Origin: Pseudomonas sp. ADAK18
GTDB taxonomy: Bacteria; Pseudomonadota; Gammaproteobacteria; Pseudomonadales; Pseudomonadaceae
Direction of reading: 5' to 3'
DNA length: 64,000 bases
Assembly: GCF_012935695.1 (NCBI RefSeq)
Contig: NZ_CP052859.1
Span: 5,497,001 to 5,561,000, forward strand
Of this stretch, positions 1 to 9,074 are shown piece by piece. The notes beneath the pieces were generated by a model. The model saw only the letters and a list, made by a program, of their open reading frames with translations, made no database searches and had not been told where the DNA came from. Each line of letters opens with the position of its first letter. Position 1 is the stretch's first letter. The position numbers and the translations under genes were made by a program.

Positions 1-495
1 CTGCTGCTGGAACTGGCAGCCCTGGACCACATCCCCGAGTCGTTCAACCTGGCCGAACTGACCCGCCCACTTGAGCGCGTATCCCGGCACATGCCGTTGT
101 CGCAACTGCTGGAACAGTTCCGCAAAGGTGGCGCGCATTTCGCCCTGGTGGAGGAAGCCGACGGCAAGGTCATCGGCTACCTGACCATGGAGGATGTGCT
201 GGAAGTGTTGGTGGGTGATATCCAGGACGAACACCGCAAGGCTGAGCGCGGCATCCTCGCCTACCAGCCCGGCAAGCTACTGGTGCGTGGCGACACGCCT
301 CTGTTCAAAGTCGAACGCCTGCTGGGTATCGACCTGGACCACATCGAAGCCGAAACCCTCGCCGGCCTGATCTACGAAACCCTGAAACGGGTACCGGAAG
401 AGGAAGAAGTGCTGGAAGTTGAAGGCCTGCGCATCATCATCAAGAAGATGAAGGGCCCGAAAATCGTGCTGGCCAAGGTGATGATGCTCGACTAG
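1..495 (+). CDS. CorC/HlyC-type CBS-domain protein, C-terminal part
   Basis: The reading frame is open from the first base, so the N-terminus lies outside the window. What is visible is the end of a CBS pair (segment around HFALVEEADGKVIGYLTMEDVLEVLVGDI) followed by a CorC_HlyC transporter-associated domain with the usual ending (LEVEGLRIIIKKMKGPKIVLAKV). Proteins of this family usually have an N-terminal CNNM/DUF21 membrane domain and are linked to divalent cation (Mg/Co) efflux or sensing at the inner membrane. Whether this copy has that membrane domain cannot be seen. It faces the M23 peptidase gene convergently. Family call firm, substrate unknown. Confidence 0.85.
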   Translation: MLLELAALDHIPESFNLAELTRPLERVSRHMPLSQLLEQFRKGGAHFALVEEADGKVIGYLTMEDVLEVLVGDIQDEHRKAERGILAYQPGKLLVRGDTPLFKVERLLGIDLDHIEAETLAGLIYETLKRVPEEEEVLEVEGLRIIIKKMKGPKIVLAKVMMLD

Positions 496-503
496 GGCGC
501 GCC

Positions 504-594
504 CTTGCTCGCGAAGAACCTGAGAGCCCCGCTGGGTGTCAGGTTCCCTGTGTCATCGTTAACGACCATCACGAGCAAGCTTGCTCCTACAGCC
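504..594. repeat. degenerate REP pair (REPIN-like)
   Basis: Two half-copies of the TTGCTCGCG / CGAGCAAGCTTGCTCCTACAG type face each other between the convergent genes. The arms are less well preserved than in the other REPINs of this window, so this is probably an old copy. Confidence 0.5.
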
Positions 595-1278
595 TCATGG
601 CGTGCCCAACGCAAAGTTGGGCAACACCCCTACCGGTTGATTGAACTCGTAGGGAATCGACGCCAGCCCCAACTCCGTGGCGCGCTGCACCACAAAATGC
701 AGATGTGGCCCGCTGCTGTTGCCGGTATTGCCCGACAACGCCAGCGGGCTGCCCACCGCCACACGTTGCCCTTGCCTGACGCTGACTGAACCTTGTTTCA
801 GGTGCAGGTACACGCCCTGGGTGCCGTCATCGTGTTGCACCCGCACGAAGTTGCCCGACGGGTCGCTTCCGCGCCCCGCCTGGTTATTCTCGGTTTTCAC
901 CACCACCCCACCACGCGCCGCAATGATCGGTGTGCCTTCAGGCATCGCGATATCCATGGCGAAACGGCTTTTGAGGTCGGTGTGGCTGAAGGTGCCGTTC
1001 GGCCCCTGGGTCAGACGGAACGGTCCGCCGCGCCAGGGAAAGGGATAGCGATAGGTTTGGATGATGCCAACAGGGGCTTTGGGTTTCTGGATATCCAGCA
1101 CCTGGCGCTTCAAGGGTTTGACGACCCGATCCTGAAACACGAACGCCTGCGCCCCCGGCGTGTGCCGGTCGCTGAAGACAACGACACCGTCGGCGTCGAT
1201 GGATTTGTAGAGGGTCATGGCCGTTGCCGAGGAGGCGACCGTGAGTAATCCACAGAAAAGGAGTGAGCGCACGAACAT
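595..1278 (-). CDS. exported M23-family metallopeptidase
   Basis: 227-residue protein with a signal peptide (about residues 1-20, ending ATA-M), a short N-terminal segment resembling DUF4124 (YKSIDADGVVVFSDR), and a C-terminal LytM/M23 fold (about residues 95-205) with an FAMDIAMPEGTPI segment carrying the metal-binding Asp and a GPHLHF motif carrying the catalytic HxH. M23 enzymes usually cleave peptide cross-links of peptidoglycan in the periplasm; some are inactive regulators of amidases. The first metal His is not in the textbook HxxxD spacing but sits earlier (FSHTD), as in a known subfamily. Stands alone, convergent with the CBS gene. Confidence 0.88.
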   Translation of the reverse strand: MFVRSLLFCGLLTVASSATAMTLYKSIDADGVVVFSDRHTPGAQAFVFQDRVVKPLKRQVLDIQKPKAPVGIIQTYRYPFPWRGGPFRLTQGPNGTFSHTDLKSRFAMDIAMPEGTPIIAARGGVVVKTENNQAGRGSDPSGNFVRVQHDDGTQGVYLHLKQGSVSVRQGQRVAVGSPLALSGNTGNSSGPHLHFVVQRATELGLASIPYEFNQPVGVLPNFALGTP

Positions 1279-1344
1279 AGGCTGGGCCTGCCAGGAACGA
1301 CTGAATGGCAGGCTAGCAAGGGATCATGACAATGCTGTGTGGAC

Positions 1345-1644
1345 TTAGGCCTGCAGCGGTGCGAAACAAATATCCACGTCCATATGGGCCGCCGCAGAAA
1401 GGTTGACCAGAGCATCCAGTGAGAACTTGTCGATCTTGCCGCTCAGCACATCATTAAGGCGCGGCTGACTGATATGAAGCCGCTGGGCGGCGTCTTTCTG
1501 GGAGAGCTCCCAACCGCGGATGGTTTTGCAGAGTTCCAAAAGCAGCTTGGAGCGCAAACGCATGTTCGCCGCTTGCTGGGGAGTGTCTTCCAAGGCATCC
1601 CAGACGCTACTGAAACGCTCGGTTTGAAACTTTTGATCTGTCAT
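1345..1644 (-). CDS. HTH antitoxin of a HigBA-like pair
   Basis: 99-residue protein with a Cro/C1-type helix-turn-helix at about residues 45-85 (ELSQKDAAQRLHISQPRLNDVLSG). It starts 4 bases after the end of the RelE/Gp49-like toxin gene, giving the toxin-first order of higBA modules. Expected role: neutralise the upstream toxin and repress the shared promoter. The family (XRE, HigA-like) is clear from the motif; that it is an antitoxin is inferred from the pairing. Confidence 0.82.
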   Translation of the reverse strand: MTDQKFQTERFSSVWDALEDTPQQAANMRLRSKLLLELCKTIRGWELSQKDAAQRLHISQPRLNDVLSGKIDKFSLDALVNLSAAAHMDVDICFAPLQA

Positions 1645-1648
1645 GGGC

Positions 1649-1972
1649 TTAACCTAACTCCTGCAGTCTGGCCCGAGCCAGTTCGATATCCCGCATTTCT
1701 GTTTTCTGTGTGGTTTTGCACAACGCATGCAGCACGTAAATGGCTTCAGGCCGGTTGACTACATAAAACACCCGAAACGCTCCTGACTCGTCGAAAATCC
1801 TGATCTCATTGACCCCCCGCCCGATGGTTCTCATCGGCTTGCAGTCAAAAGGCTGCTCGCCCTGCTGTAAGAGATCCAATTGAAAACCGGCAGCTCTTCG
1901 CGCATCGAGCGGGAACGACTTGAGATCCTTGAGCGAGCTTCCCACAAACACCACGTCCTTGTGCCTTGACAT
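1649..1972 (-). CDS. RelE/HigB-superfamily toxin (Gp49-like)
   Basis: 107-residue protein resembling the phage-derived Gp49-like/HigB family: KDLKSFPLDARRAAGFQLDLLQQGEQPFDCKPMRTIGRGVNEIRI...FRVFYVV, then a C-terminal FxKKT-like segment (LCKTTQKTEMRDIELARARL). Such toxins are usually ribosome-dependent mRNA endonucleases. The start has a strong Shine-Dalgarno (AAGGAG, 7 bases upstream). It is followed 4 bases later by the HTH antitoxin. A perfect inverted repeat lies about 115 bp upstream (2087-2104). Activity is inferred from family only. Confidence 0.83.
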   Translation of the reverse strand: MSRHKDVVFVGSSLKDLKSFPLDARRAAGFQLDLLQQGEQPFDCKPMRTIGRGVNEIRIFDESGAFRVFYVVNRPEAIYVLHALCKTTQKTEMRDIELARARLQELG

Positions 1973-2086
1973 CCACTTCTCCTTTTCTGGAAAGGAAAAG
2001 CGTAATAGACGATTCAGCCAAAAGCGGTGGCGGTGTGTTTCAAGGCGTAGCGAACACTTAATAGCGCCAACGCGTTATCGAAAGAC

Positions 2087-2104
2087 TATATCGAAACCGA
2101 TATA
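2087..2104. promoter_or_regulatory. perfect inverted repeat upstream of the higBA-like pair
   Basis: TATATCG-AAAC-CGATATA, arms of 7 bp with a 4-bp spacer, in the otherwise featureless gap between the receiver-PilZ gene and the toxin gene. A further TATCGAAA copy sits at 2076-2083. It may be the operator for the HTH antitoxin, though 115 bp from the toxin start is far for that. Confidence 0.35.
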
Positions 2105-2162
2105 AATCAAGCCAGATACCGAGAATCAGACAACTGGTTGATTTACGGCATTGGCGGAGAGT

Positions 2163-3059
2163 TCAGGCACCCGGCACAAAGTGTTTCTGCGCCGTCCCAC
2201 GCGCAATCAGCCGCGAGATGTAATCCAGCTTCTGCGCATCCTGGTCGATAAAACGGAAGGTCAGTTGCAGCCAGTCGCTGTCAGGCTTGGGTTCGTAGGC
2301 GACGATGGCGTGCAAGTAGCCGTTGAGACGCGCAGTTTCGGCGTTCTCGCCTTGCTCAAGGTCGAGTACGGCGCTTTCCAACACCTGGGGCAGGACTTCA
2401 CCGCGGCGCACCACCAGCAGCGCTTCCTTGATGCTCAGGGCCTTAATCACGCATTGCTGGGTGCCGCTGGACAAGCGCAGTTGGCCTTGCCCACGTCCGC
2501 TGGCCGGCGATGCTGCAGGTGCCTGCACCGGTGGGCTATTGAGCAGACCTTTGCTGGGAGCGGCGACGGGGGCCGGCTTGACCGCTTCGGGTTTTCCGCC
2601 GGTCAAGGCACTCAGGGAGTCGTTGCCGAAAGCCGAGTTCATCTTGGTCGGGACGCTGGCGATCAGCGCGTCCAGGCGGCCTATCTTGTGCAGGGCCTGC
2701 TTGACCTTGTTCAGCAACTGCTCGTTGGTGAAGGGTTTGCTGACGTAGCCCGAGACCCCGGCCTGGATCGCCTGAACTACGTTTTCCTTGTCGCCACGGC
2801 TGGTGACCATGACAAACGGCATGGCCTTGAGATGAGGTTGCTCACGGCACCAAGTCAACAGTTCCAGGCCGGACATTTCCGGCATTTCCCAGTCACACAG
2901 GACCATGTCGAAGGTTTCGCGCATCAGGATGGCCTGGGCCTTTTTGCCGTTCACCGCATCTTCGATCTTGATGCCAGGGAAGTAATTGCGCAGGCACTTC
3001 TTCACCAGATCGCGAATAAACGAGGCGTCATCCACCACCAATACACTGACTTTACTCAT
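2163..3059 (-). CDS. response regulator: receiver domain plus C-terminal PilZ-like domain
   Basis: 298 residues from the ATG at 3059, chosen because the receiver domain begins right there (MSKVSVLVVDDASFIRDLV) and a GAAGGG ribosome site precedes it; the frame is open 25 codons further upstream. Acidic pair Asp10-Asp11, phospho-acceptor Asp56 (LCDWEMP), conserved Lys in YVSKPF. A Pro/Ala-rich linker (about residues 140-180) leads to a C-terminal PilZ-like domain (about 185-290), normally a c-di-GMP sensor. The RxxxR signature is not obvious, so nucleotide binding is uncertain. It lies just downstream of phoU and may read phosphate or second-messenger state, but no cognate kinase gene is adjacent. 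Confidence 0.8.
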   Translation of the reverse strand: MSKVSVLVVDDASFIRDLVKKCLRNYFPGIKIEDAVNGKKAQAILMRETFDMVLCDWEMPEMSGLELLTWCREQPHLKAMPFVMVTSRGDKENVVQAIQAGVSGYVSKPFTNEQLLNKVKQALHKIGRLDALIASVPTKMNSAFGNDSLSALTGGKPEAVKPAPVAAPSKGLLNSPPVQAPAASPASGRGQGQLRLSSGTQQCVIKALSIKEALLVVRRGEVLPQVLESAVLDLEQGENAETARLNGYLHAIVAYEPKPDSDWLQLTFRFIDQDAQKLDYISRLIARGTAQKHFVPGA

Positions 3060-3181
3060 CGACCCTTCATCCTTTAAAAACCCCGGCAAGCATAACGCTT
3101 CGCTGATGGCATTTCGCCAAAACTCTTCAGTCACGCCGGGACTTTACTGGCGCCCGCAGCGCAAAATTCATACGCCACAAA

Positions 3182-3211
3182 CAAAAACGCCCGACCAAAG
3201 GCCGGGCGTTT
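3182..3211 (-). terminator. intrinsic terminator of the pst-phoU operon
   Basis: AAACGCCCG / CGGGCGTTT stem (3185-3193 with 3203-3211); read on the minus strand the stem is followed by a run of T. It sits 15 bases after the phoU stop codon. Confidence 0.8.
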
Positions 3212-3226
3212 ATTTCTCGGGCAATC

Positions 3227-3988
3227 TTACTTATCGTCAGATTCAGCCGGAACATTAGAGATTTGATCGACGGTGCCTTCCACTTCGGCCTTCATACGCT
3301 TGAGGCCCATGTGGCGTACATCGGTACCGCGCACCAGGTAGATCACCAACTCCGAGATGTTGCGGGCGTGGTCGCCGATACGCTCCAGGGAACGCAGGAC
3401 CCAGATGATGTTCAACACCCGCGAGATCGAGCGCGGGTCTTCCATCATGTAGGTTGCCAGTTCACGCAGGGCGGTCTTGTATTCGCGGTCGATGATCTTG
3501 TCGTACTGGGCCACCGACAACGCCAGTTCGGCGTCGAAACGGGCAAATGCGTCCAGGGCATCGCGGACCATGTTGCGCACCTGGTCACCGATATGGCGCA
3601 CTTCAACATACCCGCGCGGCGCTTCGCCTTCTTCGCACAGCAGGATGGCGCGACGGGCAATCTTGGTGGCTTCGTCGCCAATGCGCTCCAGGTCGATCAC
3701 CGACTTGGAAATGCTGATGATCAAACGCAGGTCGGACGCGGCCGGTTGCCGACGAGCGAGGATGCGCAGGCATTCCTCGTCGATATTGCGTTCCATCTGA
3801 TTAATCTGGTCATCGATCTCGCGCACCTGCTGGGCCAGGCCGGAGTCGGCCTCGATCAGCGCCGTGACGGCGTCGTTGACTTGCTTCTCCACCAGCCCGC
3901 CCATGGCCAGGAGGTGGCTGCGCACTTCCTCAAGCTCGGCGTTGAACTGCGCGGAGATGTGATGGGTAAGACCTTCTTTGCTAATCAT
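3227..3988 (-). CDS. phoU: phosphate signalling protein PhoU
   Basis: 253-residue protein with two PhoU three-helix repeats (about residues 20-110 and 125-215), each with the metal-binding E/DxxxD patterns (e.g. DLERIGDEATKIA and SLERIGDHARNIS). PhoU is a cytosolic peripheral protein that couples the Pst transporter to the PhoR kinase and shuts off the Pho response when phosphate is plentiful. Last gene of the pst operon, 69 bp after pstB. AAGGA ribosome site 9 bases before the ATG. Confidence 0.97.
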   Translation of the reverse strand: MISKEGLTHHISAQFNAELEEVRSHLLAMGGLVEKQVNDAVTALIEADSGLAQQVREIDDQINQMERNIDEECLRILARRQPAASDLRLIISISKSVIDLERIGDEATKIARRAILLCEEGEAPRGYVEVRHIGDQVRNMVRDALDAFARFDAELALSVAQYDKIIDREYKTALRELATYMMEDPRSISRVLNIIWVLRSLERIGDHARNISELVIYLVRGTDVRHMGLKRMKAEVEGTVDQISNVPAESDDK

Positions 3989-4057
3989 GTTGGCGTCCTT
4001 GGAGCGTCCGGTAAAGTGCGGTCGACCGCAGCATCAGTTCAGTGAAACCACAGCGCC

Positions 4058-4891
4058 CTAGCCGTAACGACCGGTGATGTAGTCTTCGGTCTGTTTCTTC
4101 GCCGGATTGGTGAACAGGGTATCGGTATCGCCGAACTCCACCAGCTTGCCCATGTACATGAACGCGGTGTAGTCGGAGACTCGCGCGGCCTGTTGCATGT
4201 TGTGGGTCACGATGACGATGGTGAACTTGGATTTCAGCTCGTAGATCAGCTCTTCAACCTTCAGGGTAGAGATCGGGTCGAGTGCCGAGCACGGCTCATC
4301 GAGCAGCAGCACTTCCGGCTCCACGGCAATGGTGCGAGCAATCACCAGACGTTGCTGCTGACCACCGGACAGACCCAGTGCCGATTCGTGCAGGCGGTCC
4401 TTGACCTCATCCCACAACGCCGCGCCCTTGAGCGCCCATTCCACGGCCTCGTCGAGGATGCGTTTTTTGTTGATACCCTGGATGCGCAAGCCATAGACCA
4501 CGTTTTCGTAGATGGTCTTGGGAAACGGGTTGGGCTTCTGGAACACCATGCCGACCCGGCGACGCAGCTCGGCCACGTCTTCACCCTTGCGGTAGATGTT
4601 GGTGCCGTAGAGATTGATCGCGCCTTCCACACGGCAGCCGTCCACCAGATCGTTCATCCGATTGAAGGTGCGCAGCAGCGTGGACTTGCCACAGCCCGAC
4701 GGGCCGATGAAGGCGGTCACGCGCTGTTTGGGGATGTTCATGCTGACGTCGTACAGCGCCTGCTTGTCACCGTAGAACAGGCTCAAGCCCGGGACTTCGA
4801 TGGCCACGGTTTCCTGGGCCAGGCTCAGGCTCTGCTTGTCGCGACCCAGGGCAGACATGTTGATGCCGTGGGTGTGGGTTTCGTGTTGCAT
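4058..4891 (-). CDS. pstB: phosphate ABC transporter ATP-binding protein PstB
   Basis: 277-residue ABC ATPase: Walker [10 protein letters not shown] (about residue 64), Q-loop [10 protein letters not shown], signature LSGGQQQR, Walker [14 protein letters not shown], switch His in IVTHNMQQA. It powers high-affinity phosphate import with PstA and PstC. The FQKPNPFP segment is typical of PstB. An N-terminal extension of about 30 residues precedes the ABC core. Ribosome site GGGAGC. A REPIN separates it from pstA (4972-5058), which may lower downstream expression or protect the upstream mRNA. Confidence 0.97.
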   Translation of the reverse strand: MQHETHTHGINMSALGRDKQSLSLAQETVAIEVPGLSLFYGDKQALYDVSMNIPKQRVTAFIGPSGCGKSTLLRTFNRMNDLVDGCRVEGAINLYGTNIYRKGEDVAELRRRVGMVFQKPNPFPKTIYENVVYGLRIQGINKKRILDEAVEWALKGAALWDEVKDRLHESALGLSGGQQQRLVIARTIAVEPEVLLLDEPCSALDPISTLKVEELIYELKSKFTIVIVTHNMQQAARVSDYTAFMYMGKLVEFGDTDTLFTNPAKKQTEDYITGRYG

Positions 4892-4971
4892 GGGATGCTC
4901 CCTGTGCTACCAATTCGTTTCGTTGAACCGCCGGGGCGGCTTACTCAAAATCTGTGTCTAGCGCCAACCCC

Positions 4972-5058
4972 TGTGGGAGCTGGCTTGCCTGCGATGCGGG
5001 CGGCGCGGTGTTTCAGTAACAACGCGGTGATGCCATCGCAGGCAAGCCAGCTCCCACA
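4972..5058. repeat. REPIN (inverted REP pair) between pstA and pstB
   Basis: TGTGGGAGCTGGCTTGCCTG and its reverse complement (CAGGCAAGCCAGCTCCCACA) flank a 40-bp variable centre. Same family as the copies at 13601 and 55305. It sits inside the pst operon. Confidence 0.9.
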
Positions 5059-5080
5059 TTTGTCCGCGTCCACATAAAAA

Positions 5081-6751
5081 TCAGCTATCCAGCGCCTTGT
5101 ACTTCTCGCGCAGGTGGTTACGAATCCACACCGCCGACAAGTTGAGCGTGGCGATCACCAGCACCAGCAGCAACGCGGTGGCGTACACCAGCGGCCGCGC
5201 GGCTTCGACGTTAGGGCTCTGGAAGCCAACGTCATAAATATGGAAGCCCAAGTGCATGATCTTCTGGTCCAGGTGCAGGTATGGATAGTTGCCATCCACC
5301 GGCAGCGACGGCGCCAGTTTCACCACACCCACCAGCATCAGCGGTGCCACTTCACCAGCGGCGCGGGCCACGGCGAGGATCATGCCGGTCATCATCGCCG
5401 GGCTGGCCATTGGCAGGACGATTTTCCACAGCGTTTCGGCCTTGGTCGCGCCCAGTGCCAGGGAGCCTTCACGCACGGTACGAGGAATCCGTGCCAGGCC
5501 TTCTTCAGTGGCCACGATCACCACCGGTACTGCCAGCAGCGCCAGGGTCAGGGACGCCCAGAGTAGACCCGGAGTACCGAAGGTCGGTGCCGGCAAGGCT
5601 TCGGAGAAGAACAACCGGTCCACCGAACCACCCAGCACGTAGACGAAAAAGCCCAGGCCGAACACGCCATAGACGATGGCCGGGACACCCGCCAGGTTGT
5701 TCACGGCAATACGGATAATCCGGGTCAGGGTGTTCTGCTTGGCATACTCACGCAGATACACCGCCGCCAGCACGCCGAACGGGGTCACGATCATGGCCAT
5801 GATCAGGGTCATCATCACGGTGCCGAAAATCGCCGGGAAGATCCCACCTTCGGTGTTGGCTTCCCGTGGGTCGTCGCTGAGGAATTCCCAGACCTTGCTG
5901 AAGTAGAAGCCAACCTTGGTCATGTAACCCATGGCGTTCGGTTGGTAGGCGTGTACCACCTTGCCGATGCTGATCTCCAGCTCTTTGCCGTTGGCATCAC
6001 GAGCGGTCAGGCTGTCGCGATTGAACTGGGCATGCAAGTCGCTCAGGCGCGCTTCGATGTCCTTGTAACGATTGTTCAGCTCGGCGCGGCCACTGTCCAT
6101 GTCGGCCTGCGCGGTGGCATCCAGCTTGCCTTCCAGCTCCAGTTTGCGACCGTGTAGGCGGATACGCTCCAACCCTGCGTTGATCGCGCCAATATCGGAC
6201 TTCTCAAGGGTCTTGAGCTGGGCCGCGAGCTTGTTGACGCGATCCACACGGGCTTGCAGTTCCGGCCAGGCGGCAGCGCCTTCGGCGATCACCTTGCCGT
6301 CCTGTTTGACGTTGACCAACGTGCCGTAGAAATTACCCCACTCACGACGCTCGATGGTCATCAGTTCTGCGGGCTTGGTCTGGTTGGTCAGCCACTCACC
6401 GACGATCCAGGTGAAGTCATTGCCGTTCAAGTCGCGGTTGCCGACCTTGATCAGCTCGCGGGTCATGAATTCCGGACCTTGATCCGGCACCGGCAAGCCA
6501 GCGCTTTTCAGGCGCTCACGGGGCACTTCTTCTTTCTGTACCACTTCGCCGATGACGATATGGTTGGCTTGGCCCGGTACGTCGTAGCTGGCCTGGATCA
6601 GGTCAGCCGGCCAGAAGTGGCCCAGGCCACGCACAGCAATCACGGCCAGCAAACCAATGGTCATGATGACCGCGATGGACACCGCGCCACCGCTGATCCA
6701 GACGCCGGGGGCGCCGCTCTTGAACCATCCATTCAGGGAGTTCTGTTTCAC
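5081..6751 (-). CDS. pstA: phosphate ABC transporter permease PstA (long Pseudomonas form)
   Basis: 556 residues, about twice the E. coli length. After an N-terminal membrane segment (about 17-42) there is a roughly 250-residue periplasmic insert with a helical, probably coiled-coil stretch (about 165-245), then the classic BPD-type permease core with five to six membrane segments and the EAA loop (EEGLARIPRTVREGSLALGATKAETLWKIVLP). Forms the channel with PstC. Translation starts at GTG (6751), 15 bases after pstC. The insert is shared in kind with PstC and may serve extra protein contacts; its function is not known to me. Confidence 0.95.
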   Translation of the reverse strand: MKQNSLNGWFKSGAPGVWISGGAVSIAVIMTIGLLAVIAVRGLGHFWPADLIQASYDVPGQANHIVIGEVVQKEEVPRERLKSAGLPVPDQGPEFMTRELIKVGNRDLNGNDFTWIVGEWLTNQTKPAELMTIERREWGNFYGTLVNVKQDGKVIAEGAAAWPELQARVDRVNKLAAQLKTLEKSDIGAINAGLERIRLHGRKLELEGKLDATAQADMDSGRAELNNRYKDIEARLSDLHAQFNRDSLTARDANGKELEISIGKVVHAYQPNAMGYMTKVGFYFSKVWEFLSDDPREANTEGGIFPAIFGTVMMTLIMAMIVTPFGVLAAVYLREYAKQNTLTRIIRIAVNNLAGVPAIVYGVFGLGFFVYVLGGSVDRLFFSEALPAPTFGTPGLLWASLTLALLAVPVVIVATEEGLARIPRTVREGSLALGATKAETLWKIVLPMASPAMMTGMILAVARAAGEVAPLMLVGVVKLAPSLPVDGNYPYLHLDQKIMHLGFHIYDVGFQSPNVEAARPLVYATALLLVLVIATLNLSAVWIRNHLREKYKALDS

Positions 6752-6766
6752 AGACTTCTACCTTTC

Positions 6767-9052
6767 TTAAAGCGACGAGTATTTCTTGCGCAGACGCTGA
6801 CGAATCAGCTCGGCGAGGGTGTTCATGATGAAGGTGAACAACAGCAGCACCAGCGCCGAGAGGAACAGCACGCGGTAGTGGCTACCGCCGACTTCCGACT
6901 CGGGCATTTCCACCGCGACGTTGGCTGCCAGGGTGCGCAGGCCTTCGAACAGGTTCATTTCCATCACGGGGGTGTTACCGGTGGCCATCAGTACGATCAT
7001 GGTTTCGCCCACCGCACGGCCCATGCCGATCATCAGCGCCGAGAAAATCCCCGGGCTGGCGGTCAGGATCACCACGCGCGTCATGGTCTGCCATGGCGTG
7101 GCGCCGAGGGCCAGGGAACCCAGGGTCAGGCCGCGGGGCACACTGAACACGGCGTCTTCGGCGATGGAGTAGATGTTCGGGATCACCGCAAAACCCATGG
7201 CCAGGCCGACGACCAGAGCGTTGCGCTGGTCGTAGGTGATACCTAAGTCGTGGGAGATCCACATGCGCATGTCGCCGCCGAAGAACCAGGTTTCCAGGTA
7301 CGGGCTCATGAACAGCGAGAGCCAGCCCACAAACAGAATGACCGGGATCAGGATCGCGCTTTCCCAGCCGTCCGGAACCCGCAGGCGGATGGACTCAGGC
7401 AGGCGGCTGAAGACGAAGCCGGCTACCAGGATGCCAATCGGCAACAGCATCAGCAGACTGAATATCCCCGGTAGATGCCCTTCGACATACGGCGCCAGGA
7501 ACAGGCCGGCGAAGAAGCCAAGAATCACCGTCGGCATCGCTTCCATCAGTTCGATCACCGGCTTGACCTTGCGGCGCAGGCTCGGGGCCATGAAGTAGGC
7601 GGTGTAGATGGCTGCGGCGACGGCCAGCGGTGCGGCCAGCAGCATGGCGTAGAACGCAGCCTTGAGCGTACCGAAGGTCAGTGGCGCCAGGCTCATCTTG
7701 GGTTCAAAGTCGGTGTTGGCAGCGGTCGATTGCCAGACGTATTTAGGCTCGTCGTAGTTTTCGTACCAGACTTTGCTCCACAACGCGCTCCAGGACACTT
7801 CCGGGTGCGGGTTGTCGAGCAGCAATGGTTGCAGCTTGCCGCCGGCTTCGACGATCACACGGTTGGCCCGTGGTGACAGACCGAACACGCCTTGGCCATC
7901 GACTACCGGGTCTACCAGCAAGGTGCGGTGGGCGGTGCTGTGGAACACGCCGAGCTTGCCGGATGCGTCGAGGGCAACAAAGCCTTTGCGACGCTCTTCG
8001 GCGGTGATTTCGATGACAGGCGCGGTGCCCATCTGGAAGGTGCGGATCTGCTTCAGGCGTTGCTCACCATCCGGGTCACGGGCCATGAACCACTGGGCCA
8101 GGCCACCCTTGGAGTCGCCGATAATCAGCGAGATACCGCCCACCAGTTGGGTACTGGCAGTCACTTCGGCACCGGCGTCTTCCAGCAATTTGTAGCGGCC
8201 GTTGAGGCTGTTGTCGCGCAGGCTGAACACATCGGCCAAAGCACGGCCGTTGATCACGTACAGCCATTGCTGACGCGGGTCGACGAAAATGGCTTTGACC
8301 GGCTCAGTCATTTGCGGCAGCTCGATGCGCTTCTGCTCGCTGGTGACTTCACCGGTCATCATGTTTTCTTCGCGGCTCACCGACAGCACGTTCAAGTGCG
8401 ACCCTGCGGAACCGGCCACCACCAGCGACGAATCCGTGGCGTTGAGGGCTACGTGCTCCAGCGGACGACCTTGCTCGTCGAGGACGATAGGCGTTTCGCC
8501 GTAAGGATATTCGACCGCAGGCGTGATGGTCTTCTTGCCGTCCGGGTAGGACACTTTGTAGGTGTGGCGGAACACCAAAGACTGGCCGTTGGACAGGCCC
8601 AGGATCACCAGCGGGCTGCCAGGCTGGTCTTCACCGATGGAAGCGACGCTGGTACCGGCCGGAAGTGGCAGATTGACGCGCTTGAGTTCAGCGCCGGTGT
8701 CGACATCAAAGAACAGCGCCTGGCCCTTGTCGGAAACCCGCATGGCCACCTGGTTCTGCTCTTCCAGGGAGATCATCAGCGGCTTGCCGGCGTCCTGTAT
8801 CCAGGCTGGGGTCAGGGCCTCCTCCTTCGTCAGGCTGGCACCCTGGAACAGCGGCGCAACCACGTAGGCAAGGAAGAAGAAGATCAAGGTGATCGCGCCC
8901 AGGACGGCGAGGCCGCCAATCAGGACATACCAACGGGTCAGGCGATCCTTGAGCGCGCGAATGCGGCGCTTGCGTTGCAGCTCAGGCGTATTGAAATCAA
9001 TGCGCTTGGGGGGAGAAGTCGTCGTCATGGTGGAATTGGCCAGATCATTCAT
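6767..9052 (-). CDS. pstC: phosphate ABC transporter permease PstC (long form)
   Basis: 761 residues from the ATG at 9052 (AGGGTG just upstream; a GTG two codons earlier is in frame). One membrane helix near residue 35-60, then about 400 periplasmic residues with beta-propeller-like repeats (GLSNGQSLVF, VVAGSAGSHLNVLSVSREE, LGVFHSTAHRTLLV), then six membrane helices with the permease EAA loop (VPRGLTLGSLALGATPWQTMTRVV). Standard PstC is about 320 residues, so over half of this protein is extra periplasmic sequence. It has its own Pho box (9075-9092) separate from pstS. Confidence 0.95.
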   Translation of the reverse strand: MNDLANSTMTTTSPPKRIDFNTPELQRKRRIRALKDRLTRWYVLIGGLAVLGAITLIFFFLAYVVAPLFQGASLTKEEALTPAWIQDAGKPLMISLEEQNQVAMRVSDKGQALFFDVDTGAELKRVNLPLPAGTSVASIGEDQPGSPLVILGLSNGQSLVFRHTYKVSYPDGKKTITPAVEYPYGETPIVLDEQGRPLEHVALNATDSSLVVAGSAGSHLNVLSVSREENMMTGEVTSEQKRIELPQMTEPVKAIFVDPRQQWLYVINGRALADVFSLRDNSLNGRYKLLEDAGAEVTASTQLVGGISLIIGDSKGGLAQWFMARDPDGEQRLKQIRTFQMGTAPVIEITAEERRKGFVALDASGKLGVFHSTAHRTLLVDPVVDGQGVFGLSPRANRVIVEAGGKLQPLLLDNPHPEVSWSALWSKVWYENYDEPKYVWQSTAANTDFEPKMSLAPLTFGTLKAAFYAMLLAAPLAVAAAIYTAYFMAPSLRRKVKPVIELMEAMPTVILGFFAGLFLAPYVEGHLPGIFSLLMLLPIGILVAGFVFSRLPESIRLRVPDGWESAILIPVILFVGWLSLFMSPYLETWFFGGDMRMWISHDLGITYDQRNALVVGLAMGFAVIPNIYSIAEDAVFSVPRGLTLGSLALGATPWQTMTRVVILTASPGIFSALMIGMGRAVGETMIVLMATGNTPVMEMNLFEGLRTLAANVAVEMPESEVGGSHYRVLFLSALVLLLFTFIMNTLAELIRQRLRKKYSSL

Positions 9053-9074
9053 GCGCACACCCTAGCGATCCTGT

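Noticed and set aside
2151..3077. Open frame of 308 codons opposite the receiver-PilZ gene
   Set aside because: The minus strand encodes a complete receiver domain with all catalytic residues; the other strand is its shadow.
4972..5058. Short palindromic repeats considered as CRISPR units
   Set aside because: The repeats are inverted pairs scattered singly through the window, not direct repeats with spacers; they are REPINs.
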